Of a stretch of 64,000 nucleotides of DNA, positions 33,926 to 44,084 are shown in pieces. Numbering within the stretch: position 1 is the stretch's first letter; every line of letters begins with the position of its first letter. The stretch comes from Bettongia penicillata ogilbyi (taxonomy: Eukaryota; Chordata; Mammalia; Diprotodontia; Potoroidae). Made by a program: the position numbers and the translations under genes. The stretch covers positions 3,856,841-3,920,840 of the forward strand of contig JAJHZJ010000252.1 of the NCBI GenBank assembly GCA_023548195.1, given 5' to 3'. The notes beneath the pieces were generated by a model. The model was given only the letters and a program-made list of their open reading frames with translations, had not been told where the DNA came from and ran no database searches.

Positions 33926-34798
33926 CATTTATTTGTCCTTTTGTTTGTTTATTCATTCATTCATTTGTTTATGTTTATTTATTTTTAGTTTTCAACATTC
34001 ATTTCCACAAGATTTTGAATTCCAAATTTTCTCCCCATCTCTCCCCTCTCCCCACTCCAAGATACTGTGCATTCTGATAACCCTTCCCCTAATCTGCCCT
34101 CCCTTCTATCACAACCCTTCCTTCCCGTATCCCCATCTTCTCTCTTTTCTTGTAGAGCAAGATAGATTTCTATACGTTACTACCTGTATTTCTTATTTCC
34201 CAGTTGCATGCAAAAACAATTCTCAAGATTTGTTCCTAAAACTTTGAGTTCCAACTTCTCTCTCTTCCTCCCTCCCCAACCATCCCCACTGAGAAGGCAG
34301 GCAATTCTATATAGGCTATACATGTGTAGTCATGCAAAAGACTTCCATAATAGTCATGTTGTAAAAGACTAACTATATTTCCCTCCATCCTATTCTGCCC
34401 CACAATTATTCTATTCTCTCTTTTGACCTTGTCCCACACCAGAAGGGTTTACTTCTAATTACTCCTTCCTCTCATTTGCCCTCCCTTCTATCATCCACCC
34501 ACACCCCACTTATTCTCTTCTCCCCTACTTTCCTGAAGTGCAAGATAGATTTTCATACCAAATTGAGGGTGCATATTATTCCCTCTTTAAGCCAAATGTG
34601 ATGAGAGTAAACTCCACTTTTTCTTTCTTACCTCCCCACTTTTCCCCTCCATTGAAAAAGCTTTTTCTTGCCTCATTTAAAAGACATAATTTGCCCTGTT
34701 CCATTTCTCCCTTTCTCCTCTCAATATATTTCTCTCTCCTTAATTTTATCTTTTTAGATATCATCTCTTTCCTATTCAACTCACCTGTGCCATCTGTT

Positions 34799-34850
<52 letters not shown>

Positions 34851-34855
34851 TGTAT
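34799..34855. repeat. (TA)n(TGTA)n compound microsatellite
   Basis: About 12 TA units then 8 TATG units, expanded inside the HAL1 spacer. Confidence 0.96.
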
Positions 34856-34914
34856 ATAATCCCTCCAACTACCCAAATACTGAGAAAAGTTTCAAGGGTT
34901 ATAAATATTATCTT

Positions 34915-36015
34915 TCCACATAGGAATGTAAACAGTTCAACTTTAGTAAGTCCCTTTTGATTTCTCTTTCCTGTTTACCTTTGCAGGCTTCTCTTGATTC
35001 TTGTGTTTGAAAGTCAAATTTTCTATTCAGCTCTGGTCTTTTTATCAAGAATGCCTGAAAGTCCTCTATTTCACTGAATGACCATTTTTCCCCTGAAGTA
35101 TTATACTCAATTTTGTTTGGTAGGTGATTCTTGGTTTTAATCCTAGTTCCTTTGACTTCTGGAATATCATATTCCAAGCCCTTCTATCCCTCAGTGTAGA
35201 AGCTGCTAGATATTGTTTTATCCTGATTGTAATTCCACAATACTCAAATTGTTTCTTTCTAGATGCTTGCAATATTTTTTCCTTGACCCGGAACTCTGTA
35301 ATTTGGCTATAATATTCCTAGGAGTTTTTCTTTTAAGATCTCTTTCGGGAAGTGATTGGTGAATTCTTTCAACATTTATTTTACCCTCTGGTTCTAGAAT
35401 ACCAGAGCAGTTTTCCTTGATAATTTCATGAAAGATGATGTCCAGGCTCCTTTTTTGGTCATGGCTTTCAGGTAGTCCCATAATTTTTAAATTGTCTCTC
35501 CTGGATCTGTTTTTCAAGTCAGTTGTTTTTCCAATGAGATATTTCATGTTGTCTTCTATTTTTCCATTCTTTTGATTTTGTTTTGTCATTTCTTGGTGTC
35601 TCATAAAGTCATTAGCTTCCAACTGCTCCATTCTAATTTTTAAAGAACCATTTTCTTCACAGAGCTTTTGAATCTCCTTTTCCATTTGGCTAATTTTGCT
35701 TTTTAAAGCATTCTTCTCCTCATTGGCTTTTTGAACCTCTTTTGCCATTTGGGTTAGTCTATTTTTAAAGATGTTGTTTTCTTCATCATTTTTTTGTGTC
35801 TCCTTCAGCAAGATGTTGTCTTGCTTTTCATGATTTTTTTTTTGCATCACTCTCCTTTCTGTTCCCAATTTTTCCTCTACCTCTCTTGATTTTCAAAATC
35901 CTTATTGAGTTTTTCCATGGCCTGAGACCATTGTGTATTTATTCTGGGGGTTTTGGATGCAGAAGTCTTGACTTTTATGTCTTCCTCTGATATGCTTAGT
36001 TCTTCCTCATCTGAA
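34915..36015 (-). pseudogene. L1 ORF1-like protein relic of the HAL1 element
   Basis: L1 ORF1p is an RNA-binding trimeric chaperone. Here 35218-35868 keeps the longest open frame of the window (216 codons): a Lys/Glu/Asn-rich coiled coil with heptad-like spacing (about residues 15-110), then the RNA-recognition domain (RRDNLKIMGLPE, ERIHQSLPERDLKRKTPR). The C-terminal domain continues in other frames at 35066-35272 (KPRITYQTKLS-type motif) and 34908-35177 (FSEIEDFQAFL). The N-terminal segment lies upstream of a stop near 35885. At least three frame breaks make it non-coding. Confidence 0.9.
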
Positions 36016-36119
36016 AGGATGAAAGAAAATATCTGTTCACCAAGAAAGCAACCTTCTATAGTCTTATTTCTTTTTCCCTTTCTTGGGCATTTTCCCAGCT
36101 AGTTATTGACTTTTGAGTC

Positions 36120-36802
36120 CTTTGTCAAGTGAAGGGTATACTCCAGGGACCTGTAAGTTCTCAGTTCCATCAAGGTGGCACAATCAAGGGAGAGGAGTTT
36201 ACTCCTTCCCTGGCCTGCACTCTTGTCAGGAAGCAACCACAAGTTTTCTGCCCAGGATCTGCAAGTAGAATACCCTCTGCAGAGCCTCCACCAGCTCCAC
36301 TACACCAGCCCTCTTCCTCGCCCCAGGATTACCACTCAAGACTGAGACCCAGATTGGTAGCTTGATTTCTCCAAGGTCTTTAGGTGGAGGGCTCCAAAAA
36401 TGGATGCAGTGACTGCCGCCACCTTGGGATCAGGTCTGAACCTACTTCCTTCTCACCCAGGTGAAAGAACTTTCTCATTGACCTTTGAAGCTGTCTTTCG
36501 TGTTTGTGGGTTGAAAAATCTGGGAACCACAGCTGCTGCCTGTGATTCTGCACCCTGAAGTCTGCTCCAGTCCTATCCAAGCCATGGCCAAGGATGGGCT
36601 GTGCTCCGCTCTGAGCCGGTGTGATAGACCTTTCTTGCTGGCCTTCCAGGCTGTCTGGGCTGGAAATTTCTTTCACTCTGTTGCTTTATGACTTCTGCTT
36701 CTCTAGAATTTGTTTAGAGCCAGGTATTGTAAAGATATTGTATGGGCTGTGGGGGAGTGCTACAGCAGCCCCATCCTTCTACTCTGTCATCTTGACTCCA
36801 CC
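36120..36802 (-). promoter_or_regulatory. 5' UTR / internal promoter region of the HAL1 element
   Basis: GC-richer than the rest of the element. The first 20 bases contain TCAAGATGAC, a one-base variant of the CAAGATGGC YY1 site that L1 5' ends carry. A Pol II internal promoter is family knowledge; activity here is not implied. Confidence 0.55.
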
Positions 36803-36816
36803 TATTTTATTCACTT
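36803..36816. repeat. Target-site duplication, high-coordinate copy
   Basis: TATTTTATTCACTT, directly abutting the HAL1 5' end. Confidence 0.85.
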
Positions 36817-36819
36817 TTA

Positions 36820-37018
36820 AAAGAAAAATAATCAATCCTTCTTTACATCCTAACTAATGTGAAAATACGTTCAATATTAATGCATAAGTAGAGCCTATAC
36901 CTAATTGCATGCTATCTTGGATGGGGGGGAAGGGAGAAAGAGGTAGAGAAAATATGAAATCTCAAAATCTTATGGAAGTGAATGTTGAAAAAAATTAATT
37001 AATTTAAATAAAAACTAA
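36820..37018 (+). mobile_element. L1 3' terminus, sense
   Basis: GTAGAGCCTATACCTAATTG, GGGGGGGAAGGGAGAAAGAG, AGTGAATGTTGAAAAAAATT, then an A-rich tail (AATTTAAATAAAAACTAAAA). Opposite orientation to the adjacent HAL1. Confidence 0.75.
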
Positions 37019-37485
37019 AAGAAACATAATCCAAGTTGGTCTTCAGAATTGATACTCCACCAACACAGATTCATCAATAATGTATTAATTACCTATACAC
37101 CACAATATAGCTACTTCCAGGCTCCTTTTGAGTGGCTCCCTTTAATGCACAAAAACTGTTTAAGGGAAAGAAAATTTTTATTTTGGGGGGCATGTTCCAA
37201 AGAGCATGATGGGAAAGAAGTGGAGAGATCCAAGTCACAGCCACCTTGAGGTCAGAAGAAGGAAGTTCACTTAGAGAAGTTCACTCCATAAATATTTCTC
37301 CCTAGCTTGTGGGCTGAAAATGTTATTTCCTTTTTTTGACCACCAGAAGACAGTGTAGAGCAATATCTACTCTGGACAAATTTCTCTATTAAACACTCCA
37401 TCAAAAGATCATTCTCAGTTTGTTAAGCACATTATCCACACGAATAATGGGGTATCAGCCATGCTTCCAGAGCCTCTCTCATGTG
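37019..37485. other. Unique intergenic sequence
   Basis: About 470 bases with nothing recognised. Confidence 0.45.
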
Positions 37486-37489
37486 CTAT

Positions 37490-37620
37490 TTAATTCAATT
37501 CAACAAGTATTTATTAAGTACCTATTAAGTAATTTTTGAGGCACTAGAGATACAAAGACTAAAATGAAACAGTCCTTGTCCTCAAGGACCTTACATCCAG
37601 TTGGGGGATAGCAAGCAAAA
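37490..37620 (-). mobile_element. L2 3' end, antisense
   Basis: CAACAAGTATTTATTAAGTA, GGCACTAGAGATACAAAGAC, CTTGTCCTCAAGGACCTTAC. Confidence 0.85.
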
Positions 37621-37767
37621 AATCCCCAGGAGCTCAGCTCCTCCTTCAAGCCATTTTTTTTGGAGGAGAAAGTAGAGTGATCACTCTAATATTTTCCATT
37701 CACAAAAAGGAAAATCTCCCAGAGGGTCATTAACTAGTCAACAGAAATGAGTTGCAGAAGCCCTGGC

Positions 37768-37770
37768 TCT

Positions 37771-37818
<48 letters not shown>

Positions 37819-37831
37819 TCTCCTCTCTCTC
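37768..37831. repeat. (CT)n microsatellite
   Basis: About 64 bases of CT at the 3' tail side of the adjacent L1, a common site of tail expansion. Confidence 0.95.
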
Positions 37832-37839
37832 ATTTATTC

Positions 37840-38985
37840 ATTTATTAGTTATTTACTTTTAGCATTATTTTATTAAAATTTTTGAGTCTCAAATTCCCTC
37901 CCTCCACTATCTTTCCAGTCTATTGAGAAGTTAATAAATATAGCAATTATACACGAAAACATAAGTAAAACATATTTCCATTTTAGCCATGTTGCAAAAA
38001 AAAAAAAAAAAGCAAGAAAAATAAAGAGAGTGAAAAATTGTACTTCACTTAGCATTCGGAGTTGAGTTCCCTGTCTCTGGAGGTGAATATTTTTTATTAA
38101 GAGTTTTTCGGAATTGTTGTGGATCATTGTATTGCTCTTTCATAGTTGATCATCCTCATAATATTACTGTTACTATGAACAGTAATACTAATAACTATGA
38201 TAATAATACTAATAACTATGAACAGTAATACTAATAACTATGAACAATGGTTTCCTGGTTCTGCATGCTTCATGCTGAATGAATTCGTTTGTCTTCTCAG
38301 GTTTTTCTAAAACCGTTCCCCTCATCATTTCTCATAGCACAATAAAACTCCACCACAGTCATATACCACAACTTGTTCAGTCATTCCCTAATTGATGATC
38401 TCCTAAATTTCGAATTCTTTGCTACCACAAAAAAAGAGTTGCCATAAATATTTGTGTGTATATGTATACATATACACACATATATCCACATACATATATA
38501 TGTCCTTTTCCTTTTTCTTTGATCTCTTTGGGATCTAGTACAGATCTAGTACTGATATTGCTTGGTCAAAGGTCAAGGATAGCTTTATAGCCCTTTGTAC
38601 ATAGTCCCAAATTGTTCTCCAGAGTGGTTAGACTAGTTCACAACTCCACCAACAGGGTATTAGTGCACCTATTTTTCCACATTCCCCCTAGTATTTGTCA
38701 TTTTCCTTTCCTGTAATGTTAGCCAATATAAATAATTATGAGGTGATACCTCACAGTTGTTTAATTGTATTTCTCCAATCAATAGTGATTTAGAACATTT
38801 TTTCATGTGACTAGAGATAGCTTTGATTTTTTTCTTCTGAAAATTGCCCACTTATATCCTTTGATCATTTCTTAGTTGAGGAATGGTTCTTATTTTTATA
38901 AATTTGGCTCAAGTTCCTTTATATTGGAGAAATGAGGCTTTTATCAAAGAAACTTGGGATATTTTTTTAAAATTTTATTTTATCA
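37840..38985 (-). mobile_element. L1 ORF2 C-terminus and 3' UTR, antisense
   Basis: The minus-strand frame at 38669-38851 contains SSHMKKCSKSLLIGEIQL, which matches the HMKKCS..L..REMQIK block near the L1 ORF2 C-terminus; the next conserved block lies at 38340-38400 (EQVVVYDCGG-like). The 3' UTR runs down to an ATTTATTCATTTATTAG A-rich tail at about 37840. It may be the 3' part of the same element as 39250-41840, with most of ORF2 deleted, or an independent insertion. Confidence 0.83.
38178..38242. repeat. Three-copy 21-22 bp tandem repeat inside L1
   Basis: Unit AACAGTAATACTAATAACTA plus TG: copies at 38178-38199, 38200-38220 (variant ATAATAATACTAATAACTAT plus G) and 38221-38242. Confidence 0.92.
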
Positions 38986-38999
38986 TCTCCGGTTGCTGC

Positions 39000-39245
39000 T
39001 GTTTAGTTGTTTGGTTGTGCCTATCTCTTCATCATCCCCTGGACCATAGAAAATTGATGCTGTTCATGAGGTTTTCTTGACAAAGACACTGAAGTGGTTT
39101 GCATTTTTTTCTCATGTGGATTAAGACACACAAGTGGTTAAATGACTTGCCCAGGCTCATATAGCTAGTAAGTATCAAAGGTCATATTTGAACTCAGGTT
39201 TTCTGACTCCAGGTCCAGTGCTCTATCCACTAAGCTACCTAGCTG
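39000..39245 (-). mobile_element. CORE-SINE with RTE-type tail, antisense, between two L1 parts
   Basis: CTGAAGTGGTTTGCATTTTT, GACTTGCCCAGGCTCATATA, CACTAAGCTACCTAGCTGTC. Confidence 0.9.
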
Positions 39246-39249
39246 TCTC

Positions 39250-39386
39250 ATTGGCTGGTATTTTATTTTAGTTTTTTTAGCAAGATGTAATTTCCCTGAT
39301 TGTCTCTTTTAATTACATTTATTTTTTGCTTTTGCTTTGTCTGAGATTCTGGTTTCTATCCCTGCTTCTTTCTCTGTGTCTCTTTC

Positions 39387-39470
<84 letters not shown>

Positions 39471-41840
39471 CTTTGTCTCTCTAAACCTCAGCTGAAGCTT
39501 AATAAATTCTGTTCCAGCCCCTTATTATAACTCTGTGTATGTCTTTATGTTTCAAATGTTTTTTCTTGTAAACAACAAATTGTTAGATTCTGGTTTCTGA
39601 TTTATTTTTCTATCCATTTCTGTTTTAAGGATGAGTTCATCACATTTACATTCAGAGTTATGATTATTAAATATTTCCTTCCTTCCTATTTTTTCTGTTT
39701 ATCCTTCTCTTTTTATTTTTACCCTGTCCCTCCTCAAAAGCCTGTTTTGTTTCTTACTGCTGCCTCTTTTAATCTATCCTCCCTTTTATCATTCTCCCTC
39801 TCCCTCCCCCTTTCTCTTATCCTCTTCCCCTTCTACTTCTCTGTTGGGTAAGATAGATTTCTATACCCAACTTAGTGTGTGTGTGTGGGGGGGGGCATGT
39901 ATATTTTTATATATTCTTCTTTCTTTGAATCAGTTCTAAAGATGTTCAAATGTTGCCCACTACCCTATCTCATTTTCCCCTCCACCGTAAAAGTTCTTCC
40001 TTAAATGCCTTTTATGTGAAACAATTTTCTCTCCTCTATTTCTCCAAGTGCATCACTCTTTTTCATCTCCATATTTTTGAGATCCTCCTAACCTTACCAA
40101 CTCAAACCCATGCCCTCTGTATATGTAGACTTCTCCTAACTGCCCTAATTATGATAAAATTCTTAGGAATTTCATATATCATCTTCCCATATAGGAATGT
40201 AAACAATTTAACCTTATTAAGTCCCTTGTGATTTCTCTTTCTTGTTTACTTTTTATGCTTCTCTTGAATTTTGTGTTTGAAGATCAAAATTTTTATTCAT
40301 CTCTTGTCCTTTCATCAGGAATGATTGAAAGACCTGTTTCTCATTAAATATCCATTTTTTTCCCTTGAAGGATTATACTCAGTTTTGGTGGGTAAATTGT
40401 TCTTGGTTGTGATTCTAGGTCCTTTGCATTTGGAGACATTTTAAGCCCTCTGCTCCCTTTAATGTAGAAGCTGCTAGATCTTATGTGATCTTGACAATGA
40501 GTTCACAATATTTGAGTGGCTCCTTTCTGGCTCCTTATAATATTTTCTCCTTTACCTGAGAATTCTGAAATGTGGTTATAATATTCCTGGAACTTGTCAC
40601 TTTGGAATTTATTTCTGGGGGTGATCAGTAGGTTCTTTCAATTTCTATTTTACTCTCTGAACTAAAGACATCAAAGTAGTTTTCTTTTATAACTTCTTGA
40701 AATATCATGTCTAGGCTCTGTCTTTATCATGACTTTTAGGTAATCCAAGAATTTTAAAATTGTCTCTCCTTGATTTATTTTTCCAGTCAGTTGTGTTTCT
40801 GATGAGATAGTTCACATTTTACTCAATTTTTTTCATTCTTTTGACTTTTTTTTTTTTTTTTGGTTCTTGATATCTCATGGAGTCATTAACTTCCGCTTGC
40901 CCAATTCTAATTTTTAAGGAATTATTTTCTTCAGTGATCTTCAGTGATCTCCTTTTCTATCTGGCCAATTCTGTTTTTTAAGAAGTTTTTTTTCCAATGA
41001 ATTTGTGTGCCTCTTTGGCCATTAGGCCAATTGTGTTTTTGTTTTTGTTTTTTTAATAAGGTGTTATTTTTTTTTCTGCTTCTTTTACCAAGCTGTTAAT
41101 TCTCTATTCACAATTTTCTTGCATCATTCTCATTTCTTTTCCCAATCTTTTCTCTAGCCTCTTATCTCTTTCTTTAACTCTTCCAGGAATTCTTGTTGGG
41201 TTTTGTCCAACTAGCATTTTGTCCAATTAGCATTTGGCTTTGAGACTTTGCTTGTGGCTATTTTGACATCACTGTTTTCTTCTGAATTTGTGTATCTTTA
41301 TCTTCCTTCTCACCATAAAAATAAACAGAACCCAACAACACCATAGTAGCTTTCTTATGACCAGGTTCTTTTTGTTATTGTCATTTGCTCACTTTTCTAG
41401 ACTCTTTCATGACTTTGAACTTTATGGTAAAGTTAGGCTGTGCTCACCTGGAGGTGGGGAAACATCATGCTAAGCTTTAGACTTTTTCACACTGCTATTT
41501 TCAGAGCTAATTCTGAGAACCTACAAGTTTGAGGGGCTTTCCAAAGTGGTATTATCCTGGGAGAGGTGCAGTTACTGCTCTTCTGGTCTATACTCTTGTC
41601 TTTACCCAGGAAGGGTTCCTGTCCTGTTGCAGCTACAGGTGCTAGTGTTGTTCCTCTCTGCCCTGAAATTGTGACCAAGGCCTCTGCTCCCTTGTGACCA
41701 ACCACAAGCACTCCTTCTCTTTCTGAAACTGAGACCCAAAATTGCTCATAGGCAATAGAATTGCCAAGAGCACCTGGTCCTGTTCCCAGGGTTAGCTCAG
41801 AATCTGTCTGACCAGTTGTCCAATCTCCTTACCTCCTCTG
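39250..41840 (-). mobile_element. L1 element with ORF1 and only the start of ORF2
   Basis: Minus-strand order: 5'-UTR-like region (about 41230-41840), coiled-coil ORF1 part (40770-41230), RNA-binding part (40590-40770), ORF1 C-terminal domain (about 40200-40590), spacer, then an ORF2 endonuclease-region fragment (39260-39660; antisense TGTAATTTCCCTGATTGTCT, CAGCCCCTTATTATAACTCT and CACATTTACATTCAGAGTTA align with the L1 endonuclease start). All frames are broken, so this copy is older than the HAL1 at 33926. Confidence 0.78.
39391..39466. repeat. (CT)n microsatellite in the ORF2 endonuclease fragment
   Basis: About 38 CT units. Confidence 0.96.
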
Positions 41841-41844
41841 GGAC

Positions 41845-42290
41845 TTTTCATTTTGGAATCTCTTTCAGGGGGTGATCACTGTATTCTTTCAGTTTCTATT
41901 TTACCTTCTGAACCAAAGATATGGAAGCATTTTTCTTTCATAACTTCTTGAAATATCATGTCTAGGCTCTTTTTTTTTTAAACAATGGCTTTCAGTTAGC
42001 CTAATAATTTTTAAATTGTCTTTCCTTTGTAAAAGCTATTGAAGTTGCTGCTACTACAGTTGCAGCTGCCTTCAAGGCTCTCTGGTGGTGAGTGCTCCAG
42101 GACAGCCCCCACCCTGATGTCACAAACCTCCCTGGCCAAACTCCAAAGTAGTCTTAGGCTGGAAAGATGTCTCACCCTGATCTTTTGTTGGCCATGTTGC
42201 TCCAGAATTTTATTTAATGGTGTTATTTCTAAGTTTGCAGGGGAACGTTGGAAGAGTTCAGCTTCCACACTGCCATCTTGGCTTCAGCCC
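41845..42290 (-). mobile_element. Second L1 5' fragment: 5' UTR joined directly to the ORF1 RNA-binding region
   Basis: 42035-42290 is an L1 5' UTR whose end (GGGCTGAAGCCAAGATGGCA on the minus strand) has an intact CAAGATGGC box. 41860-42030 repeats the ORF1 region already present at 40600-40765 (TTCTTGAAATATCATGTCTA in both). The coiled-coil part is missing between them. Confidence 0.72.
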
Positions 42291-42525
42291 TTTCTGGTCA
42301 TGAAATCTAATCCTTTCTATATTTCTCAAGGGAGCTCTGGCTGATTCACCTGCAGTACAGCTCTGATGCTGAGTCTCTAGTCTCGAGAGTCTGTCTTTTC
42401 TCTTTGATTATTTGCTATCTACACGTTTCATACCAGAAAATGTGTTGGGAGAAGATTTTCCCTATAGGCCATAAACAACCTAAGTGTCTCAGCCCTGTCC
42501 AAATGGTAGGAAGGGGAAAAAAATT

Positions 42526-42545
42526 ACACACACACACACACACAG
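42526..42545. repeat. (CA)n microsatellite
   Basis: About 10 CA units. Confidence 0.95.
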
Positions 42546-42689
42546 AGCTTTATTAACCAGTTACCAACTCTCCAAGTCTTATTCTCTTGCTCAATTCATC
42601 TCCTTTTTTATATTTTTTCCAACATTCTGAATTTTTTCTGTCATGAGCTCTGAAGCTTTGTGAGTTGGGCCCTGGATTTTCTTCCTTCC

Positions 42690-42850
42690 TTTGTTTTTTA
42701 TTTCCTTCTTTCCTTCTCTCTTTCTCCCTTCCTTCCTCCTTTCTTTCTTTTCCTTCCTTCCTTCCTTCCTTCCTTCCTTCCTTCCTTCCTTCCTTCCTTC
42801 CTTCCTTCCTTTCCTTCCTTTCTTCCTTCCTTCCTTCTTTCCTTCCTTCT
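42690..42850. repeat. (TTCC)n tract, tail of the 7SL retrocopy
   Basis: About 160 bases, nearly pure TTCC in the middle. Read on the minus strand it is GGAA repeats directly following the 7SL-derived sequence, consistent with an A-rich tail that expanded. Confidence 0.95.
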
Positions 42851-42854
42851 ATAT

Positions 42855-43020
42855 CTTCTTAGTCAGTCTTGTACTGCCTCCCTCCTTACCTCCCACCATA
42901 TTATTACCAGACTTAGTGCAGATACCCAGTTGCTATAGCCTTACCATGTAGCTCACACAATCCACCTGCCTCAGCTTCTCCTAACAGCTGAGATTACAGG
43001 AATTCACCATAATTCTCAGC
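42855..43020 (-). pseudogene. RN7SL-like: 7SL (SRP) RNA retropseudogene, 3'-truncated
   Basis: 7SL is the RNA scaffold of the signal recognition particle. On the minus strand the sequence starts where 7SL starts and aligns colinearly over about 166 bases: CCTGTAATCTCAGCTGTTAG (5' Alu domain), GAAGCTGAGGCAGGTGGATT, then TGGGTATCTGCACTAAGTCT and GGTAATAATATGGTG, which are in the central part of 7SL just before the S domain. I estimate roughly 70-75% identity, with many differences at CpG sites. Because it contains CACTAAGT...ATATGGTG, which Alu/B1 SINEs lack, it derives from 7SL itself. The 3' part is absent and replaced by a GGAA-rich tail. A Pol III gene is unlikely: the A/B-box-like 5' region is mutated. 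Confidence 0.85.
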
Positions 43021-43194
43021 ACTTTCTCCCAGTCCAAGTAGATTACACATCTTTGGACAGCGCCCAGCTCACTGTGTCTCTTTAGTATAGAAGTTACCAT
43101 GTCTTCTTTCTATTCAGGGCTTCTCCCCAGCCTGTTACTAAATCCTTCTCTCTCAATGAGGGCAGGATAAATGCCTTATTCATTGGATCACTGG

Positions 43195-43385
43195 ATGAGA
43201 GGATCATAGATTTAGACCTGGAAGGGAACTTTGGGGGCATTAAGTACATGTTGCTCATTTTACAGATAAGAGAACTGAGGCAAAGAGAGGTTATGTGAAT
43301 TCTCCAGAATCACAGAACTAGTAAATATCTGAGGCAGGAACTGAATGAAGGTTTTCCTGCTTCCAAGTCCAGCACTCTACTTACT
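43195..43385 (-). mobile_element. MIR3-like SINE, antisense
   Basis: GATCATAGATTTAGACCTGG, TTTACAGATAAGAGAACTGA, CTTCCAAGTCCAGCACTCTA. Confidence 0.85.
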
Positions 43386-43389
43386 CCTC

Positions 43390-44080
43390 CACATTGCAAA
43401 CTCCTTTTTTCTGTCTTCCATCCAGCAAAGTGCTGGGTGTCATCATTGGAATCAGACTGTGATAAGTTGAGTCTAATCAGGTCATCAGTGAACAGAATGT
43501 GTGCAGTGACCACTGAGGAAGATGGGCAAATTGTTGACGCAGAACACTGCTGAAAGATGAACTTTACCTGTTTCTCAGTGTTGCCTAGGACCAGAAATGC
43601 TGTATGTAGATATGGATATGTGGGATGGATATTTATGAGGGTGCACATATTAATTTCAGGCAACAGTCAGGACCTACTAACTCCTGTACTGACTGACTTA
43701 TTAGATTGGCTTCCTCTCATTTCTGAAGCATGAGATAACCGTGGTACCTCTTGACTCTGTGAGCTACTTTGCTAGTGTCCTGCCATGCAAAAGAAATGCC
43801 ATCATATGGCCTGGAATTTGACTATTTCATTGGTGCTGCTGAGTTTTCCACTCACCAGGCAAGCCCTCAAATTGAAGTGTGTCTGTTTGGCCAATTATAC
43901 TCCCTAGCTTTTAACAGCTTCCCCTTTCTCTGGCTGCTTAATGAAAAGAAGGGGCCAAGCATTAACAGGGATGTGTGGAGGCCCTCCAGCAAAATCCCAT
44001 TATCAGGGATTCTGAATAAAAAAGGAAAGGAGTCTGCTGGTGAATACAAGGTTTAGGCCTCAGAGAGAGAGGTAATAGTA
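43390..44080. other. Unique sequence
   Basis: About 690 bases. A 117-codon minus frame (43310-43663) overlaps the MIR and is not convincing; 95- and 60-codon frames at 43769-44056 oppose each other. Confidence 0.4.
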
Positions 44081-44084
44081 ATGT

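Larger units (their letters stand above)
33926..36802 (-). mobile_element. Complete HAL1-type (ORF1-only L1) retrotransposon
   Basis: 2,877 bases on the minus strand, bounded by a 14-bp direct repeat. Order from the 5' end: a GC-richer 5' UTR (about 36120-36802, starting GGTGGAGTCAAGATGACAG), a decayed ORF1 (about 34915-36015), a spacer, an L1-type 3' UTR (AGAATTTTGGAATTC-like words in antisense) and an A-rich tail of TGAA/AATAA units. There is no ORF2 endonuclease or reverse transcriptase anywhere between ORF1 and the tail. HAL1 elements are known in mammals as L1 relatives that lack ORF2 and depend on L1 in trans. Age is moderate: frameshifts are present but the TSD has one mismatch. Confidence 0.85.

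Noticed and set aside
33825..34960. 140-codon plus-strand frames in the HAL1 region
   Set aside because: Antisense to the HAL1 3' UTR and spacer; microsatellite-derived ends.
42660..42951. Three overlapping Phe/Leu/Pro/Ser frames
   Set aside because: Translations of the (TTCC)n tail of the 7SL retrocopy.
42855..43020. Alu- or B1-like SINE
   Set aside because: The CCTGTAATCTCAGCTG part looks like Alu, but the copy continues colinearly into the central 7SL region that Alu and B1 lack, so a direct 7SL origin fits better.
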